A stretch of DNA of 64,000 nt from Hyperoodon ampullatus (GCA_949752795.1 OX457070.1:40261685-40325684), one strand, 5' to 3'; shown: positions 11,425 through 23,339, counted from the stretch's first letter. The notes: a model not told the origin generated them from the letters alone. Program-made: numbers and translations.

Positions 11425-12870
11425 ATTTATTCAACAATTATTCATTTGCTCCAAAAATTATTGCGTGCCTACCATGTGCTAGGGAACAGGAAAGTAAATA
11501 AGTTCCTGCCTTCATGGTATAGTATTGAGACAGACAATATACCATAAAAATCAATTAATAGTGATAGCTGCTGTGGAGAAAAACAAGGCTGGGAAAGAGA
11601 GTAGAGTGGGGTGCTGGTTTCAGTGGGGTGGGCCAGGATGTTCTATCTGAGCTGGTGACCTGGGAGCAGTACAGGGAATAAAGGGAGGAAGCAAGTCCTG
11701 TACCTGGCTACCTGTAGGGGATGGAGGCATTCCAGGAAGAGGGAGCAGCAACAATAAAGGCTGTGCCACAGGGGGTCTAAAGAGCTGCAAAGAAACCAGT
11801 GGGATGGAGCACTGGGTTTGATGGGCTGTGAGACAAGCAATGAGGCTGGAGAAAGAATCAGGGGCCAAATCATACGGGGCTTTACGGACCCTGATAGGTC
11901 TTTTTTTTTTTTTTTGCGGTACGCGGGCCTCTCACTGTTGTGGCCTCTCCCGTTGCTGCAGGCTCAGCGGCCATGGCTCACGGGCCCAGCCGCTCCACGG
12001 CATGTGGGACCTTCCCGGACCGGGGCACGAACCTGCGTCCCTGCATCGGCAGGCGGACTCTCAACCACTGCGCCACCAGGGAAGCCCCCTGATAGGTCTT
12101 TGAATTTATTCTAAGTGTGATAGAAACTCATTGGAAAATGTGCCATTATTTGATCTACCCTTTTGAAACTTCACTGGTTTGCTGGGTTGAGAATGCATTG
12201 TAAGGGGCCAAGAGTGGAAGCAGGAAAACCAGTTGTGGGTCTAATGCAGGAGGACCTCCCAGAGACAATGGTGACTAAGACTAGAAATGGGAAGTCAGGG
12301 ACTGGAAAGAAGGGTCAGCTTTGGGATACACCTTGAAGGTAGAGCCCGCACAGGTTGCTGATAGGGCTGGATGTACTGTGTGAAAGACAGAGAGGAGTCG
12401 GGGATGAACCAAGAAATTTGGGCTGAGCAACTGAATGATGGTGATGCTAATACTCACTGAGATGAAGAACGCTGCGGGGAGGAGAGGTTTGCAGAGTTGA
12501 GGCTAAATGAAACCAAGTGTTTTGTGTTAAGCAGGTTAACGTGGAGATGCCTATTAAATGAGGATAAGCAGTGGGAGCTTGGAAGAGGCAGGTGCTAGAG
12601 ATTAACACTTGGGGTCATCTGAGCCAGGGGAGTAAAGTGTGGTGGGCTCAAGAGTGCCGGTCCAGAGGATGACACGCAGGAAGACTGGGCCCTGGAACAC
12701 ACCGGGACTGCAAGGTGGCAACGAGGAGGAAGAGGAGGCTCCAGCAAAGAAAGCTCAGGAGACAGAAGTGAGGTAGGAGGGAAACCAGAGATGTGATGTC
12801 CAGGAATACTAGCCACGAAAGTGTTCCAAGCGTTATCAAATGCTGTTGCGATGGCAAAGGTGAGGACTGA
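11425..12870 (-). mobile_element. L2 LINE, minus strand, split by a SINE
   Basis: Read on the plus strand, this is antisense L2. It starts with the 3' UTR complement (TTGCGTGCCTACCATGTGCT), continues with GGCATTCCAGGAAGAGGGAG, AGGGGCCAAATCATACGGGG and CTTGAAGGTAGAGCC, and ends with TGGAGATGCCTATTAAATGA and CAAATGCTGTTGCGATGGCA. These blocks match the order of the L2 RT and 3' UTR regions. A CHR SINE at 11904-12087 interrupts it, so the L2 is older. The coding frame is degraded. Confidence 0.85.
11904..12087 (-). mobile_element. CHR-type SINE, minus strand, nested in L2, with internal deletion
   Basis: A poly-T (tail) is followed by the CHR reverse complement, ending CCACCAGGGAAGCCC. The TSD CCCTGATAGGTCTTT is at 11889-11903 and about 12087-12101; the first bases are ambiguous with the SINE end. 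Compared with the other copies it lacks about 30 bp, the segment GGAGCACAGGCTCCGGACGC and its neighbours, so CCCGTTGCTGCAGG runs directly into CTCAGCGGCC. Confidence 0.92.
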
Positions 12871-13551
12871 AAGTTACAGTAGAGAGACAAGTATAAAAGC
12901 CTGACCGGAGTGTGGTCAAGAAAGAGAAAGAGGCAAGTGTGCAGAGAAAACCAGCACCTTAGCAACAGTCTCTTGCCAAATTAGCAAAGTTATCGCCTGG
13001 AATTGTGTTTCAGGTTTTTCCTCAGCTCTTAGCTGCTTAGTTTTCAGCCTGGCCTCCAGTCATTTTAGTATTGAACTCCTGAGTTCAGTGTTTGATGTTG
13101 CAGTTCGAGCTTCCTTTTGAGCAGTTTAAGTAAGAAAAACGAGAAGGCAGAAACCATGCAGGCACTTCAATTTAGGATTCTTCTATAAACCTGTGTTGTT
13201 GTTAGCATTATATTATGTTAATTATCTGATGTTAATATTTATGTAGTTATTTTTTCTCTATATTTGCCTAAGAGAAGAAGTTAAAGAACTACATAAGCAT
13301 TCAAATGACAGAAGTTTTTAAAGTCTATGTTGGAATTAACGAGTGTTTAGTTAAATAGAAGTAGGCTTTGAGGACATCAGGTGTCTGAGATTATTTTGAA
13401 AGAGTAGCAGGAAAGTGATAGACTTAATGTGATTGCTGCGATTTTTCTTTTATTTTTCCTTTCCTTCTCTTACCACAAAACAAAATGAACCATTACACAG
13501 ACAGGTGAAAAGTATACTCTCATACCCCAAAGAATTTTACAGCTGTTTTCC
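12871..13551. other. Non-coding stretch, nothing recognised
   Basis: No supported gene or repeat. The 149-codon open frame starting at 13433 runs into the following SINE and owes its length to it. Confidence 0.45.
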
Positions 13552-13744
13552 TTTTTTTTTTTTTTTTTGCGGTACGGGGGCCTCTCCCTTTGCGGAGCAC
13601 AGGCTCCGGACGCGCAGGCCCAGCGGCCATGGCTCACAGGCCCAACTGCTCCGCGGCATGTGGGATCCTCCCGGACCGGGGCACGAACCTATGTCCCCTG
13701 CATCAGCAGGCAGACTCCCAACCACTGCGCCACCAGGGAAGCCC
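13552..13744 (-). mobile_element. CHR-type SINE, minus strand, with a short internal deletion
   Basis: A poly-T tract leads into GCGGTACGGGGGCCTCTCCC and the CHR body, ending CCACCAGGGAAGCCC. About 20 bp present in sister copies (the TCACTGTTGCGGCCTCTCCC region) is missing. A TSD is not clear: TTCCTTTTT on the left against TTCCTATTT on the right is only approximate. Confidence 0.9.
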
Positions 13745-14024
13745 TTCCTATTTCTTTTCGAACTTTATCCTTTCCTCAGTGTATCTCTTATTGACTTTAA
13801 CAAGAATATTATGAATAAGAATTATAAGACAATATTAAAGGAAAAAATACTTGAAACAATGAGCAAAACAGTTTCACTTTAATGTATTTGCATGTATCCA
13901 AATTTTTCTCCTATATCAAGATCCAACTGAAATAAACCTCCATTGAGATCTTCCCAATCCCCTCCTCTTGGAATAAACTTCTCTCACTTGTAAATTTTAA
14001 TAATATTTTATCTGTAAATCTCAT
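13745..14024. other. Non-coding stretch, nothing recognised
   Basis: Short AT-rich interval between a SINE and an L2 copy. Confidence 0.4.
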
Positions 14025-14780
14025 GTTTTTCATTCATCCAACAAATACTCACTGAGTGCTTATTATGGGCTGGCACTCCTCTAGGTGCTTCAGACGTATC
14101 AGCAAACAAAAAGATCCCTTCCTTATAGAGCTGAGATTCTAGCGAGGAACAGACCACAAACAACAGACATCATAAACAAATCATCACTTAGTGTTTAGAA
14201 GGTGATCAATTCTGCGGTAAGATGAAATGTAAAGCAGAGGAACAAGGTGCAGGGGGTTCCAATTTTTAATACAGTGATTAAAGTAGGGCTTACTAAGAAG
14301 GTGAAATCTTAGCAAAAAACAGAGGATTTGAAGGAGGGGAAGGAGTCAGCAACGTGGATATATGAGGAAGAGCATTCCAGGCAGCAGGAGAAGCCAGTGG
14401 AAAGCGCTAGAAGAAATACACCTGGCATTTTTAAAGAAAGCAAAGACACCAGAGTGGCTTGAGGGATGTGAGGTGGGGAAAGAACAGTAGGAGATGGGGC
14501 AGAGGCTTGTGGGGTGAGGGTTTGAAGGGCAGATTATGGCAGTGAAATGGAAGCTATTACAGAGCTCTGAACTGAGGAGTGCCATGACCTGACACTGAAT
14601 TCAAAAGGACCCTCTCGCTGCTGTGTTGAGGATTATCTGGGCTGGATTGGGGATGGGGGCGAAATATGAGTAGCAAAAGCAATTAGCAGATCCCGCAGTT
14701 ATCGAACAAGAAATGATATTGACTCATACTCAGTGAGGACAGTGGAGCTGATAAGAAGTGGTTGGAGTCTTTTAGCATTG
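14025..14780 (-). mobile_element. L2 LINE, minus strand, 3' portion
   Basis: Antisense L2: TTCATCCAACAAATACTCAC, GAGTGCTTATTATGGGCTGG, then TATAGAGCTGAGATTCTAGC, TAAGAAGGTGAAATCTTAGC, AGAGCATTCCAGGCAGCAGG, GAGGAGTGCCATGACCTGAC and CTCTCGCTGCTGTGTTGAGG. This is the usual order of L2 3' UTR and downstream coding sequence read backwards. Confidence 0.85.
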
Positions 14781-14789
14781 CTTTTTTAA

Positions 14790-14925
14790 ACTTTTGTCAT
14801 ATATATGTGCATATCTCGTCACCACTTCTAAACTCTACGCTCCTTGAAACCAGGATTTGGGTTCATGCTTACATTTCCAACAAGGGGTGCTCAGTCATAT
14901 GTTTAATGGCTAAACGAATGAAAGG
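14790..14925 (+). repeat. L2 LINE 3'-end fragment
   Basis: ACTCTACGCTCCTTGAAACC, a CTCAGTCATATGTTTAATGG stretch and GAATGAAAGG follow the L2 3' UTR pattern in the sense direction. It lies tail-to-head beside the antisense L2 on its left. Confidence 0.55.
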
Positions 14926-15914
14926 TCACTAGACAAAGAATCTAACTTATCTATCTCTATGGCACACCCTGAATTTCAAGGCATATTTATGAATGGACAA
15001 TAGCACCACCAAGAGCATCAATTTTGAATAAGAAGAGCAGAAAAAAAATCTGCACACTGTGTAACTGATGGCAAATAATATAAAGGGAAAGATGTGTTCA
15101 TACATGTGAGTTTTACTTAATTGCTTACAAGTTTCTAGAAGTAATCTGCTACTGCATTTTCTCTGCCTTCTCCTTAAGGTAAAATAGTAGCCAAGGGAGA
15201 AAGAAATTTCTAGAGAATACAGGTTCACAGTAGCTTTTGTCTTGGAAATATTTATCATTACAAGAGCCAGTCAAATGACATTCCATAATGCTAACCCTTA
15301 GTGTGGTAACACTGCAGGAAAGAAATCCATCTCTGTCTTCAAATTCCATTATACATAATAATAAAAAAGAAAACAATAAATACATGTAAAATAAATAACT
15401 TCTCCAATACATACATATTTGGCATTACAATAGTCAACCGACGCAATCATTTGGCATTAAATCAAATTTCTGAAACTTCAATGTAGCAAGAGGGAAATTC
15501 CTTCAGACAAAAGGACGCACAATGATGTCCATTCATAGTTACAGAATATAGCTAAAGAACTTTTCTTTTTAAATAAAGTGATCCAGGTTTGAAAAACGCA
15601 ACATCTAATTTGGGTATAGAGTTCAAGAAAAGCTGCTACAGATAATGTGGAAGTAATTTACTACATGTACATATGAAAAACTGGGAAGGGGGCAGATTTC
15701 CATCTCTCCCTTAGAATATGACATCAGAGTGTGGGTTCTAGGCTGCTACAACTCCTAACTGAGTCTGTAATCTAGAGGACTTCATCTCTCTCTAAAATAT
15801 GTCCCCTAATTCCACTTTCTTTAGGAACCATGGAGAAGATTAACTTCAATTTATGATAAATTTAGTTGAAAAATATCATCCTGAATTAAGGTTAATGCTT
15901 TGAGACAGTGGTTC
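14926..15914. other. Non-coding stretch, nothing recognised
   Basis: Unique sequence. The minus-strand open frames at 14947-15258 and 15149-15412 have no recognisable domain and overlap each other in different frames. Confidence 0.5.
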
Positions 15915-16530
15915 TTCCATATAATTATTTCACAAATATTTATTGAGCACTTAATATTTCCTGGCAAAATATACAGGCACTACCTTTGAGAAGTTCAAAG
16001 GAGGAAGAGAAACAAACAGGCAGTGAAACAGTTTGACAGTGCTCTGATAATGCTAGGCCCAAGGTGCTGTGGGCACCAGGGTGGGGACACCCTGACAAAA
16101 AAACAGGGGAGCTAGGGAACCTTCACCATCGTGTTTTGAAGGATAAGCAAAGCTGGCCAGTGAAAGCAAAGGGAAGGCGAATTTTCAGTAGAGGGCAGGC
16201 ATAATCCTGAGCTGATTTTTAGAACAATTGCCTCAACAACAGTGCCAAAGATAGACTGACAGAGGCGGGAGGATCATTTCAGAGCCTTAAAGGAAAAAAG
16301 TTAGGAAATAATGAGGGTCTGATTATAGAAAATGACGGTGAGCATGGAAAGAAGGAGCAAGTTCAAAATATATTTAGGAAATAGGCCGTAAAAGTTGTGG
16401 TACTGATGGACTAGGGAGAATGAAGGAAAGTGAGGGGCTTAGGACAACTGTCAGCTCTCTAGGTGAGAGGCTGGGTGGATGGAGGGCTGTGCTCCAAGGT
16501 AAGGAATGCAGGAGTAAAAGCAAATAACAG
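15915..16530 (-). repeat. L2-like LINE remnant, minus strand
   Basis: It starts with TTTCACAAATATTTATTGAG CACTTAA, the antisense L2/MIR 3' end, and continues in purine-rich sequence with GAGGCGGGAGGATCATTTCA and TGGGTGGATGGAGGGCTGTG, as in antisense L2. It is more diverged than the copies at 7.3, 11.4 and 14.0 kb. Confidence 0.5.
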
Positions 16531-16838
16531 CAGAGAGAATTCTTTTAAAAAATCAAAATAAAAGATCTGGCATGATACATATTTGAGATTATGACTGAAT
16601 TTATAAATATAAATTTGTGGTCTGAAGATATGCTACCCACTGAGCTTATCCAAAGTCATGAATAGTACAGAGATCACTGAGGAATACTTACACAAATTTC
16701 CTTCCTTTTCTCTGGTCTCCAGATGCAAAGTATTGATAAGATAGAAACCAGTAGACAGTATAGATTTTAAATATTTGTGTCTGGTGAATATTTACCAATT
16801 TTGGACCTTCTTTTATGCAGTCAGAAGCATGGCTTCTT

Positions 16839-17549
16839 ATTTTTTTAATTTTTATTGGAGCATAGTTGATTTATAATGTTGTGTTATTTTCAGGTGTACA
16901 GCAAAGTGAATCAGTTATACATACACATATATCCACTTTTTTTTTTTTAGATTTTTTTCCCACATAGGCCATTACAGAGTATTGAGTAGGGTTCCCTGTG
17001 TTATACAGCAGGTTCTTATTTGTTATCTATTTTATATATAGTAGTGTGTATATGTCAGTCCCAACCTCCCAATTTGTCCCTCCACCACCATCCCCTGGTA
17101 ACCATAAGTTTGTTTTCTACATCCATGACTCTACTTCTGTTTTGCAAATAAGTTCATTTGTACCCTTTTTTTAAAGATTCTACATATAAGCGATATCCTA
17201 TGATATTTGTCTTTCTGTGTCTGACTTACTTCACTCAGTATGACAATCTCTAGGCCCATCCATGTTGCTGCAAATGGCATTATATTGTTCTTTTTTATGG
17301 CTGAGTAATATTCCACTGTATATATGTACTACATCTTCATTATCCATTCCTCTGTTGATGGACACTTAGGTTGCTTCCATGTCCTGGCTATTGTAAATAG
17401 TGCTGCAATGAACATTGGGGTGCATGTATCTTTGCAAATTACAGTTTTCTCCGGGTATATGCCCAGGAGTGGGATTGCTGGGTCATATGCTAGTTCTATT
17501 TTTAGTTTTCTTAAGGAACCTGCAAACTGTTCTCCATAGTGGTTATACC
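16839..17549 (-). mobile_element. L1 LINE, 5'-truncated, minus strand, with 14-bp TSD
   Basis: About 0.7 kb of L1 3' end. On the minus strand, the C-terminal ORF2 frames (17595-17329 and 17316-17131) read [20 protein letters not shown] and [10 protein letters not shown]...MGLE, the standard L1 ORF2p C-terminus, followed by the 3' UTR and a diverged T-rich (poly-A complement) end. The TSD AAGCATGGCTTCTT is at 16825-16838 and 17550-17563. The break in frame between the two segments shows it is non-functional. It seems older than the L1s at 40.2 and 57.8 kb. Confidence 0.93.
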
Positions 17550-17563
17550 AAGCATGGCTTCTT

Positions 17564-18239
17564 CTTGAAAACTTTTCTTCTACTCTGTCTCCCACAACGA
17601 AATCTTAGCATACCATATTTTAGTGAACATTGATGTATAACGGAAAGCAGAGTAAAACAATAATAATTTTCTAAATATTTGACTTTCCCTCCAAGTTAAC
17701 AGTGGTGATTTTTTCATCTGGGATCCTAATTTCAAATTAACTCACTCATTCAAATTCGCTCAATACACTGTGAAATTTCATTATTCAAGGACTTTCTTAC
17801 TGTAAAAAGAAGATGAAAAATCTCTCTCTGATTATTTGTCATTTTTGTGTTTGTATTTTCTCTTTTTTTTTTTTTCTGCTTCCAAATCTGCACTGGAACA
17901 TCAACAATGTCCATGAAATGAATCCCTTCTGCAAGCAGGACATCCTCAGTTATAAATATGATGTATCACTCTGCACAGCTCCCATTAAATAATTTCTACA
18001 GTTTCAATAGTAACAAAACTCTTGAATAATGCACCCTAGTATTGTCTATTTCAAGACCTTTAACACCAGAAACATCAATGAGAAAGCTTTATATCTTTAT
18101 ATTTCTACACTCATAAATAATCGTAGACTACACAAGTATGATCCACCAATAGAATGCTTCCATTCCAAATCTACAGATTTTATCAACCTATTATAAAATA
18201 AGGAAGCCCTGTATGCCCAGCAATAAAAAGCACTGTCTA
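17564..18239. other. Non-coding stretch, nothing recognised
   Basis: AT-rich, with a T run at about 17863-17875. No supported gene or repeat. Confidence 0.45.
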
Positions 18240-18500
18240 AATCAATGTTTTCAAATTTCAGGTCGTGACCCATTTACGGATCATGAAGTCAATTTGGTGA
18301 GTCACGGCATTTTTTTATATTTAAAATTAAATATAATTCATGGAGTAGATTATATCAGAATGCATTACATTTTATAAGAGCATGTGTGGTTTTGTGAAAG
18401 TTTTGTAAATATGTATGTACTAGATCCTAATGTAAATTATTTCTTACCAAAAGTCACATTCAAAGAAATGTGAGAGTCACTGTTTAAATACCTTGTCCAT
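18240..18500 (+). repeat. Ancient DNA-transposon-like interspersed repeat
   Basis: The pattern CAGGTCGTGACCCATTTACG, GATCATGAAGTCAATTTGGT, GAGTCACGGC, then TGCATTACATTTTATAAGAG and GTGGTTTTGTGAAAG resembles a familiar mammalian MER-type repeat with ends like 'cagtgattctcaaa'. The right end (GTGAGAGTCACTG) is roughly inverted relative to the left end (AATGTTTTCAAATTTC). I cannot name the family with certainty. Confidence 0.5.
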
Positions 18501-19409
18501 GGGTGTTGTTAAGAAATGTCAGGGGTTTGTAGCTCAAATATGAAGTGAAAATAAATGTTATAAAATGGGAAGATTTATTTTTGTACAACACCCCTTGGAA
18601 AATCAAGCATTCACTTATTTCAAGCTGTCAAATATCTTACAGGATAATACCTAACAAATAGGATCAAAGGTTTCTCCCATACTGTGTTTTGTTACTAGGA
18701 ATGATTGGTCCAACATCACTAAATAACAGATTTTTCACTTGCTTGATTTAGCCTTGCTATTTAATAGTAATTATGGACAGAAGTCTCATTCAGTTGCATT
18801 GATCTTATATTTAACTTTAGAATAAATTCAGAGCTTGAAACATAAAATATACCGTATGAGTCTTTAACCCAGGAGGACCCTTAAAAGATAAGAAAGCAAT
18901 TATAATCCTCATGAAAAACATACAAATGCATATGTCATCATTATTACAACCTATGCACACACACCCAAACATGTTATTAGTATGTACAAACTTTAGAATA
19001 TTCTACTGTGCTTAAAGAATAAGTAAAGAACAAAAATACAATTCTAATGATTTTGCTTCACTGTAATTTTATGAGAAGTCTAGGAAACATAAAAGTTACA
19101 TACAATGTCTTATTTATGCCACCAAGAATAAATTTTATCCATGGAGATGGTGAAAAACTTAGCTTAATATCACACCACCCAGTTATTCCTTGCTTGTGAT
19201 TCTTTAATTTATATTTTTGCAAATAAGTTTTTGATCAGTTGTTATCAATAAAATATCAGTCATGAGTTTTACCTTGAGATAGTTTAAACTTGAAACAGTC
19301 CTCTTGTGAGAGAGCTATAGTAAATACGCAGTTCATACTTTATTTCATTCCTATCATTCCATTCCTTAGGTTCTTTATGGTGTTTTTAAAAATCCATAAT
19401 ATAATTCTA
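18501..19409. other. AT-rich non-coding stretch
   Basis: No gene or nameable repeat seen. Confidence 0.45.
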
Positions 19410-19745
19410 TGAGAGTTAACATAATAGACTGTAACAGCTGTTATGGTCTATTGTGTAAATAAGTAATTACAGAATTTACAGACTATCATGTAAATATGTA
19501 ATTATGGACTTTTTAAAATGTGCATTATTTACTCGATAGTCTATCGTTTACATATGTAATTATGGACTTTAAAACATGTATTATTTACTCAGTCTGTAAC
19601 AGCTCCTTGGGACAGAGTCATTCTGGCCTATCGGGTAAACATGTAATTACAGAAATTTTTTAAATATGTATTATTTATCTGATAGTGCTGCTTACAGATT
19701 ATCACATCCATACGTAATCACAGATCTTTAAAAAATGGTTATCAT
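19410..19745. repeat. Degenerate tandem array with a GTAATTAY core
   Basis: The core GTAATTAC/GTAATTAT occurs at 19463, 19498, 19556 and 19643, with a diverged GTAATCAC at 19714. Each is preceded by a GTAAAT/GTTTACAT element, and most are followed by a TGTGCATTATTTACTC-like segment and TATC. Spacings are 35, 58, 87 and 71 bp, so units have gained or lost blocks. A perfect 12-bp palindrome, TAACAGCTGTTA, lies at the left edge, and part of it (TGTAACAGCTCC) recurs near 19600. Confidence 0.7.
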
Positions 19746-20324
19746 TACTTTGTATAATGCTTCTGCAAGTCAACTCAGAGACTTTCAGTTGATGGATCAG
19801 TTATCCAAAACTATGCAGATTATCCAAAACTATCCATCATATAGAATATTTGCAAAGAATAGTGGTTTTCTGCAAGTCACCTAAGTAAATTTTCAAGTTT
19901 CCCCCCAAATGTTAAAGAACTGACCTCAAAAAGAGTAAGTCATTTGATAGAAAGGATGCTTTTATAATAGTCTCTAGCTCAAGGTTCTATATTTCATTTT
20001 TCTTCCACAGTTATCTACACTACCATAATTATTTTGAAACGCCAAAATTTCTTAGTAGATTTGATTTCTTTCAGGTAGGGTCTGAAATGCATTTCACCTA
20101 TTGTCTTCTTTCATATTCAGTTATGAACATCTTACGGGTTGTAGTCTATTTCACCACACCACTGCCTCTTAGGCCATTTCAAATTTCAATTATTGACTTA
20201 GGTACCTGAATCTTATTTGCCATAAACTCTGAAGGAGTCAGAAACAAAAGCCCAAGTGTAAGGGCACCTCAGGAATTTAAAACTTAAAATTCACTGACAC
20301 ACCCTCAATTAAGAGTCAGTTGTG
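19746..20324. other. Non-coding stretch, nothing recognised
   Basis: A short direct repeat TTATCCAAAACTAT / TTATCCAAAACTAT is present at about 19801 and 19821. Nothing else is supported. Confidence 0.45.
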
Positions 20325-20506
20325 GGACTTCCCTGGTGGTCCAGTGGGTTGAGACTTCGTCTTCCAATGCAGGGGGTGCAGGTTTGATCCCTGGTCAGGG
20401 AGCTAAGATCCTACATCCCTCGCAGTCAAAAAACCAAAACGTAGAACAGAAACAATATTCTAACAAATTCAATAAAGACATTAGAAAAAAAAAAGGTAAA
20501 AAAAAA
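20325..20506 (+). mobile_element. CHR-1-like tRNA-derived SINE
   Basis: It begins GGGACTTCCCTGGTGGTCCA, has a B box GGTTTGATCCCTGG and an A-rich tail. It differs from the longer CHR copies (TCCAGTGGGTTGAGACTTCG in the head, no GCCATGGCCGC body), so it is an older or different subfamily. The TSD AAGAGTCAGTTGTG / AAGAGTCAGTAGTG, at 20311-20324 and 20507-20520, matches at 13 of 14 bases. Confidence 0.9.
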
Positions 20507-20520
20507 AAGAGTCAGTAGTG

Positions 20521-23299
20521 ACCTCTGTAGTGACCTCTTCCTTGGTTCAGAAGATGCCTCAACTCCCTCTTAAGTGTGTTGAGCAGTACTCTGAGGTTGA
20601 GGGGTGGGGAAGGCATTGTTCAGTGCATGGGATAGAAGACCAGTCTTGGGATGACTCAATACAATTGAGGTACACCTACGAAAATGGTTTGGCAAGAATG
20701 TTTTAGAGGTAATTTAAGTATCAGTTGGTGGTTAGGCTGGAGAACTTTAAGATCTCTTCTAATCCTATGATTTTATGTTTTTGTAATTGAATAAATAAGT
20801 GAGATAAATGTTAAATATATCACATTTCAAGAAGCCATCCATAGTTCAACAGTTGTATAGTAACGGATTTAATTGCCATTTTTGACTGAGTAACAAGTTG
20901 TAAGCTCAGCTAGGCAACTCTGGAAGATGGACCTTTAAGCAAGATGCCGTAAAAATGAACTTCAGACACTGCTGATACCAAAACTAAGGACATTAAAGAT
21001 GTGCCTTTTATTTTAATAACAAACTTAAACATTGTTCTGAATTGAAATTCAGAAACTGAAATTTTTTAAAACTTCCCTACTTGTTTACTCCAGTTTTTTA
21101 AAATCTCTGATTGAATATTCAAAGATAAATCATAAAGGCGCATAGTATAACCAGTGGTTATTAATTATTTCAAACACTCCTCATTTCAAATTTAGAGGAG
21201 ACTAAACTGATCCCTTTATAGAGTACAGACAAGGGATCCGCGCACATATACATGATTAATTCTCTCTACAATAGTGTTAAACACATCATACTGTGTGGTC
21301 AATATACTAGATTGCTAAGGTGAAAGAGCTTTCAGGGAATTTCCAACCAAAGGGAATGAGAGAGTATATACATTTGTCTAAGATGCTTATAAGATTTTGT
21401 TCATTCACCACTCAGAACACCCTGTGGAAGACAGGACCTTCCATGGACACTAAATTTTAGTTGTGTGGAACTTAATCAAGACCTGACACCATGGGTTGCA
21501 TACCTTCAGGGAGAGATTGTGTTCCACAATGTTTAAATCCCCATGTAGAGCAAAACACAAAATATACATTACATTAGAGTATCACATGGCCAATGACTGA
21601 CTAGAGAGCATGTCAGGAAGAGGGCAGGTGCTGCCTGCCAGAGGCTGCAATTTAATATCCTGCTATAAAAGCAATAGGAGGCTCCTGTTTATCTGAAACC
21701 TAGAACAGTGAAATAAAAATAATAAAAACAGTGAACAATTCAAAATTGGCATGTTACTCCTACTGGCTGTTTATGTGCCCGGATCTTCTACCATGCCAGA
21801 GTTGCAAACTGTGTCCAGTCCTCTGAAACAACTGGGCTCTTCTTATTTGTAAGGTGGAGTTTGGAGTAGTGAGGGATTTACTGTATAGGAAATTCTGTTT
21901 TCTTTGTCTTAAATAAATGAGTGTAATATATGTCCCAATGGTTATTTGAGGAACTCGCTTATTCTGGGTTTATTAAAAGGCTGAACTACATAATTTTAAA
22001 GACTTCAACAGTTAACAACCTGAGGCATAGAAATGGGAAAGGTAAGTCAGAATTTATAAATGTTCATTTCATCCAGGTACACCTCACTTTAAACAATAAA
22101 TGAATCCCAGAAGTGAAGTGAAAATAAAATACTTATAAATCGAATCGTATTTTAAATTAACTAGGGATATGGTTACATAAAGGAAGCTTCACCTGGTTCT
22201 TTGCTAATGTGGATGGCTGATTTGCAATTTGTCAGTTTCGGATATATGAATTTTCACATGTTAAATTTTAAAGCAGAGTGCATATATATATATATTTATA
22301 TATGTGTATATACTTGCAACTCTATGTCCTTTCAAATATTCTAAACGTCATACAGTTAAGATCAAAATACAGTAAAGGCATACAGGAAAATACATGTTTA
22401 GCTTGATCCATATGAATTTTCTGGGTTTAAACAAACATGAAATATTTGCTTGAACAAGGATGTGTTAGCAAATGTGAAACAAAGGTTTTCGTGATTGCAG
22501 TTAGTTATCTGTGAAGTGGGAGTGCCAAGCAGTAAAACTCCTTGTCCACTTTGGCTGCAACAATTAATATGGAGCTATTTTCAAGGTGGGATTATGGGCA
22601 ATGGAACCTCTAGGGATGGGCTGTTTTGCCCATGCGTTAAATCCTCATTTTTGTGTGAACTTAATGAAAAGATTGCAATATGTTCTGTCAGTGGTTCCTA
22701 GAGCATTGAGTTGTCTCTTTCTTTTTCCCCTGAGTAAATACAGTGCGATTTGTGCTGCATTTTATGGATGGAAATGTAAAGAAAGTGTGTGCTTTGAACT
22801 TTGTTTAAAAGTCTTAAAGATAGACTTAAAATCATGTAGGGAAATGCAGTTGTAGCATTGACTGGATACACAATCAGTACATTTGGAAACTTTGCTGTGT
22901 TTGGGGGAAAACTCTAACTTTGTAAAATACCAAGGAGAACGACGAGTTTTTCTATAGCATTTTAAATTAAGCAGTAGCTATTTTCAATGGAAGCTTGTTG
23001 GTCTGCTCTAAAAAAGTTTTTATTTATTATTCTAACTAATTTGAATTCACAAGTATGATGTGTTCCAGCCAGGATAAAGACTGGCTATGCACAGAAATGT
23101 TCAGATGTTGTAATACAGTCAAGTGTCTGCTTATCTCATTTTGATAAAAGAGACTATTTATAGGATAGCAAACAAATGCACAGTACTAAGTAACAAAAAG
23201 CCCAGAGCAGAATGGAAAGGGACAGAAACCAACAGGTCCCTCACAGTTACTATACATGTCAGTAGGTATCCAGTCAGCTTTCAGGCTCCCCTAGCAAAC
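20521..23299. other. Non-coding stretch with few landmarks
   Basis: No supported gene. A TA-rich simple repeat lies at about 22281-22312. The segment 22490-22860 has more balanced base composition and contains CAACAATTAATATGG and AGTGCCAAGCAG, and could be a conserved non-coding element, but conservation cannot be judged from one sequence. The overlapping open frames at 22495-22701 and 22586-22855 are in different frames and have no recognisable domain. Confidence 0.45.
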
Positions 23300-23339
23300 C
23301 CTCCATACCCTAGGTACATCATACCTCCATACCCTAGGT
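23300..23339. repeat. Two-copy direct repeat, 24-bp period
   Basis: CCTCCATACCCTAGGT occurs at 23300-23315 and 23324-23339, perfect over 16 bp and separated by ACATCATA. It looks like a recent short tandem duplication. Confidence 0.9.
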
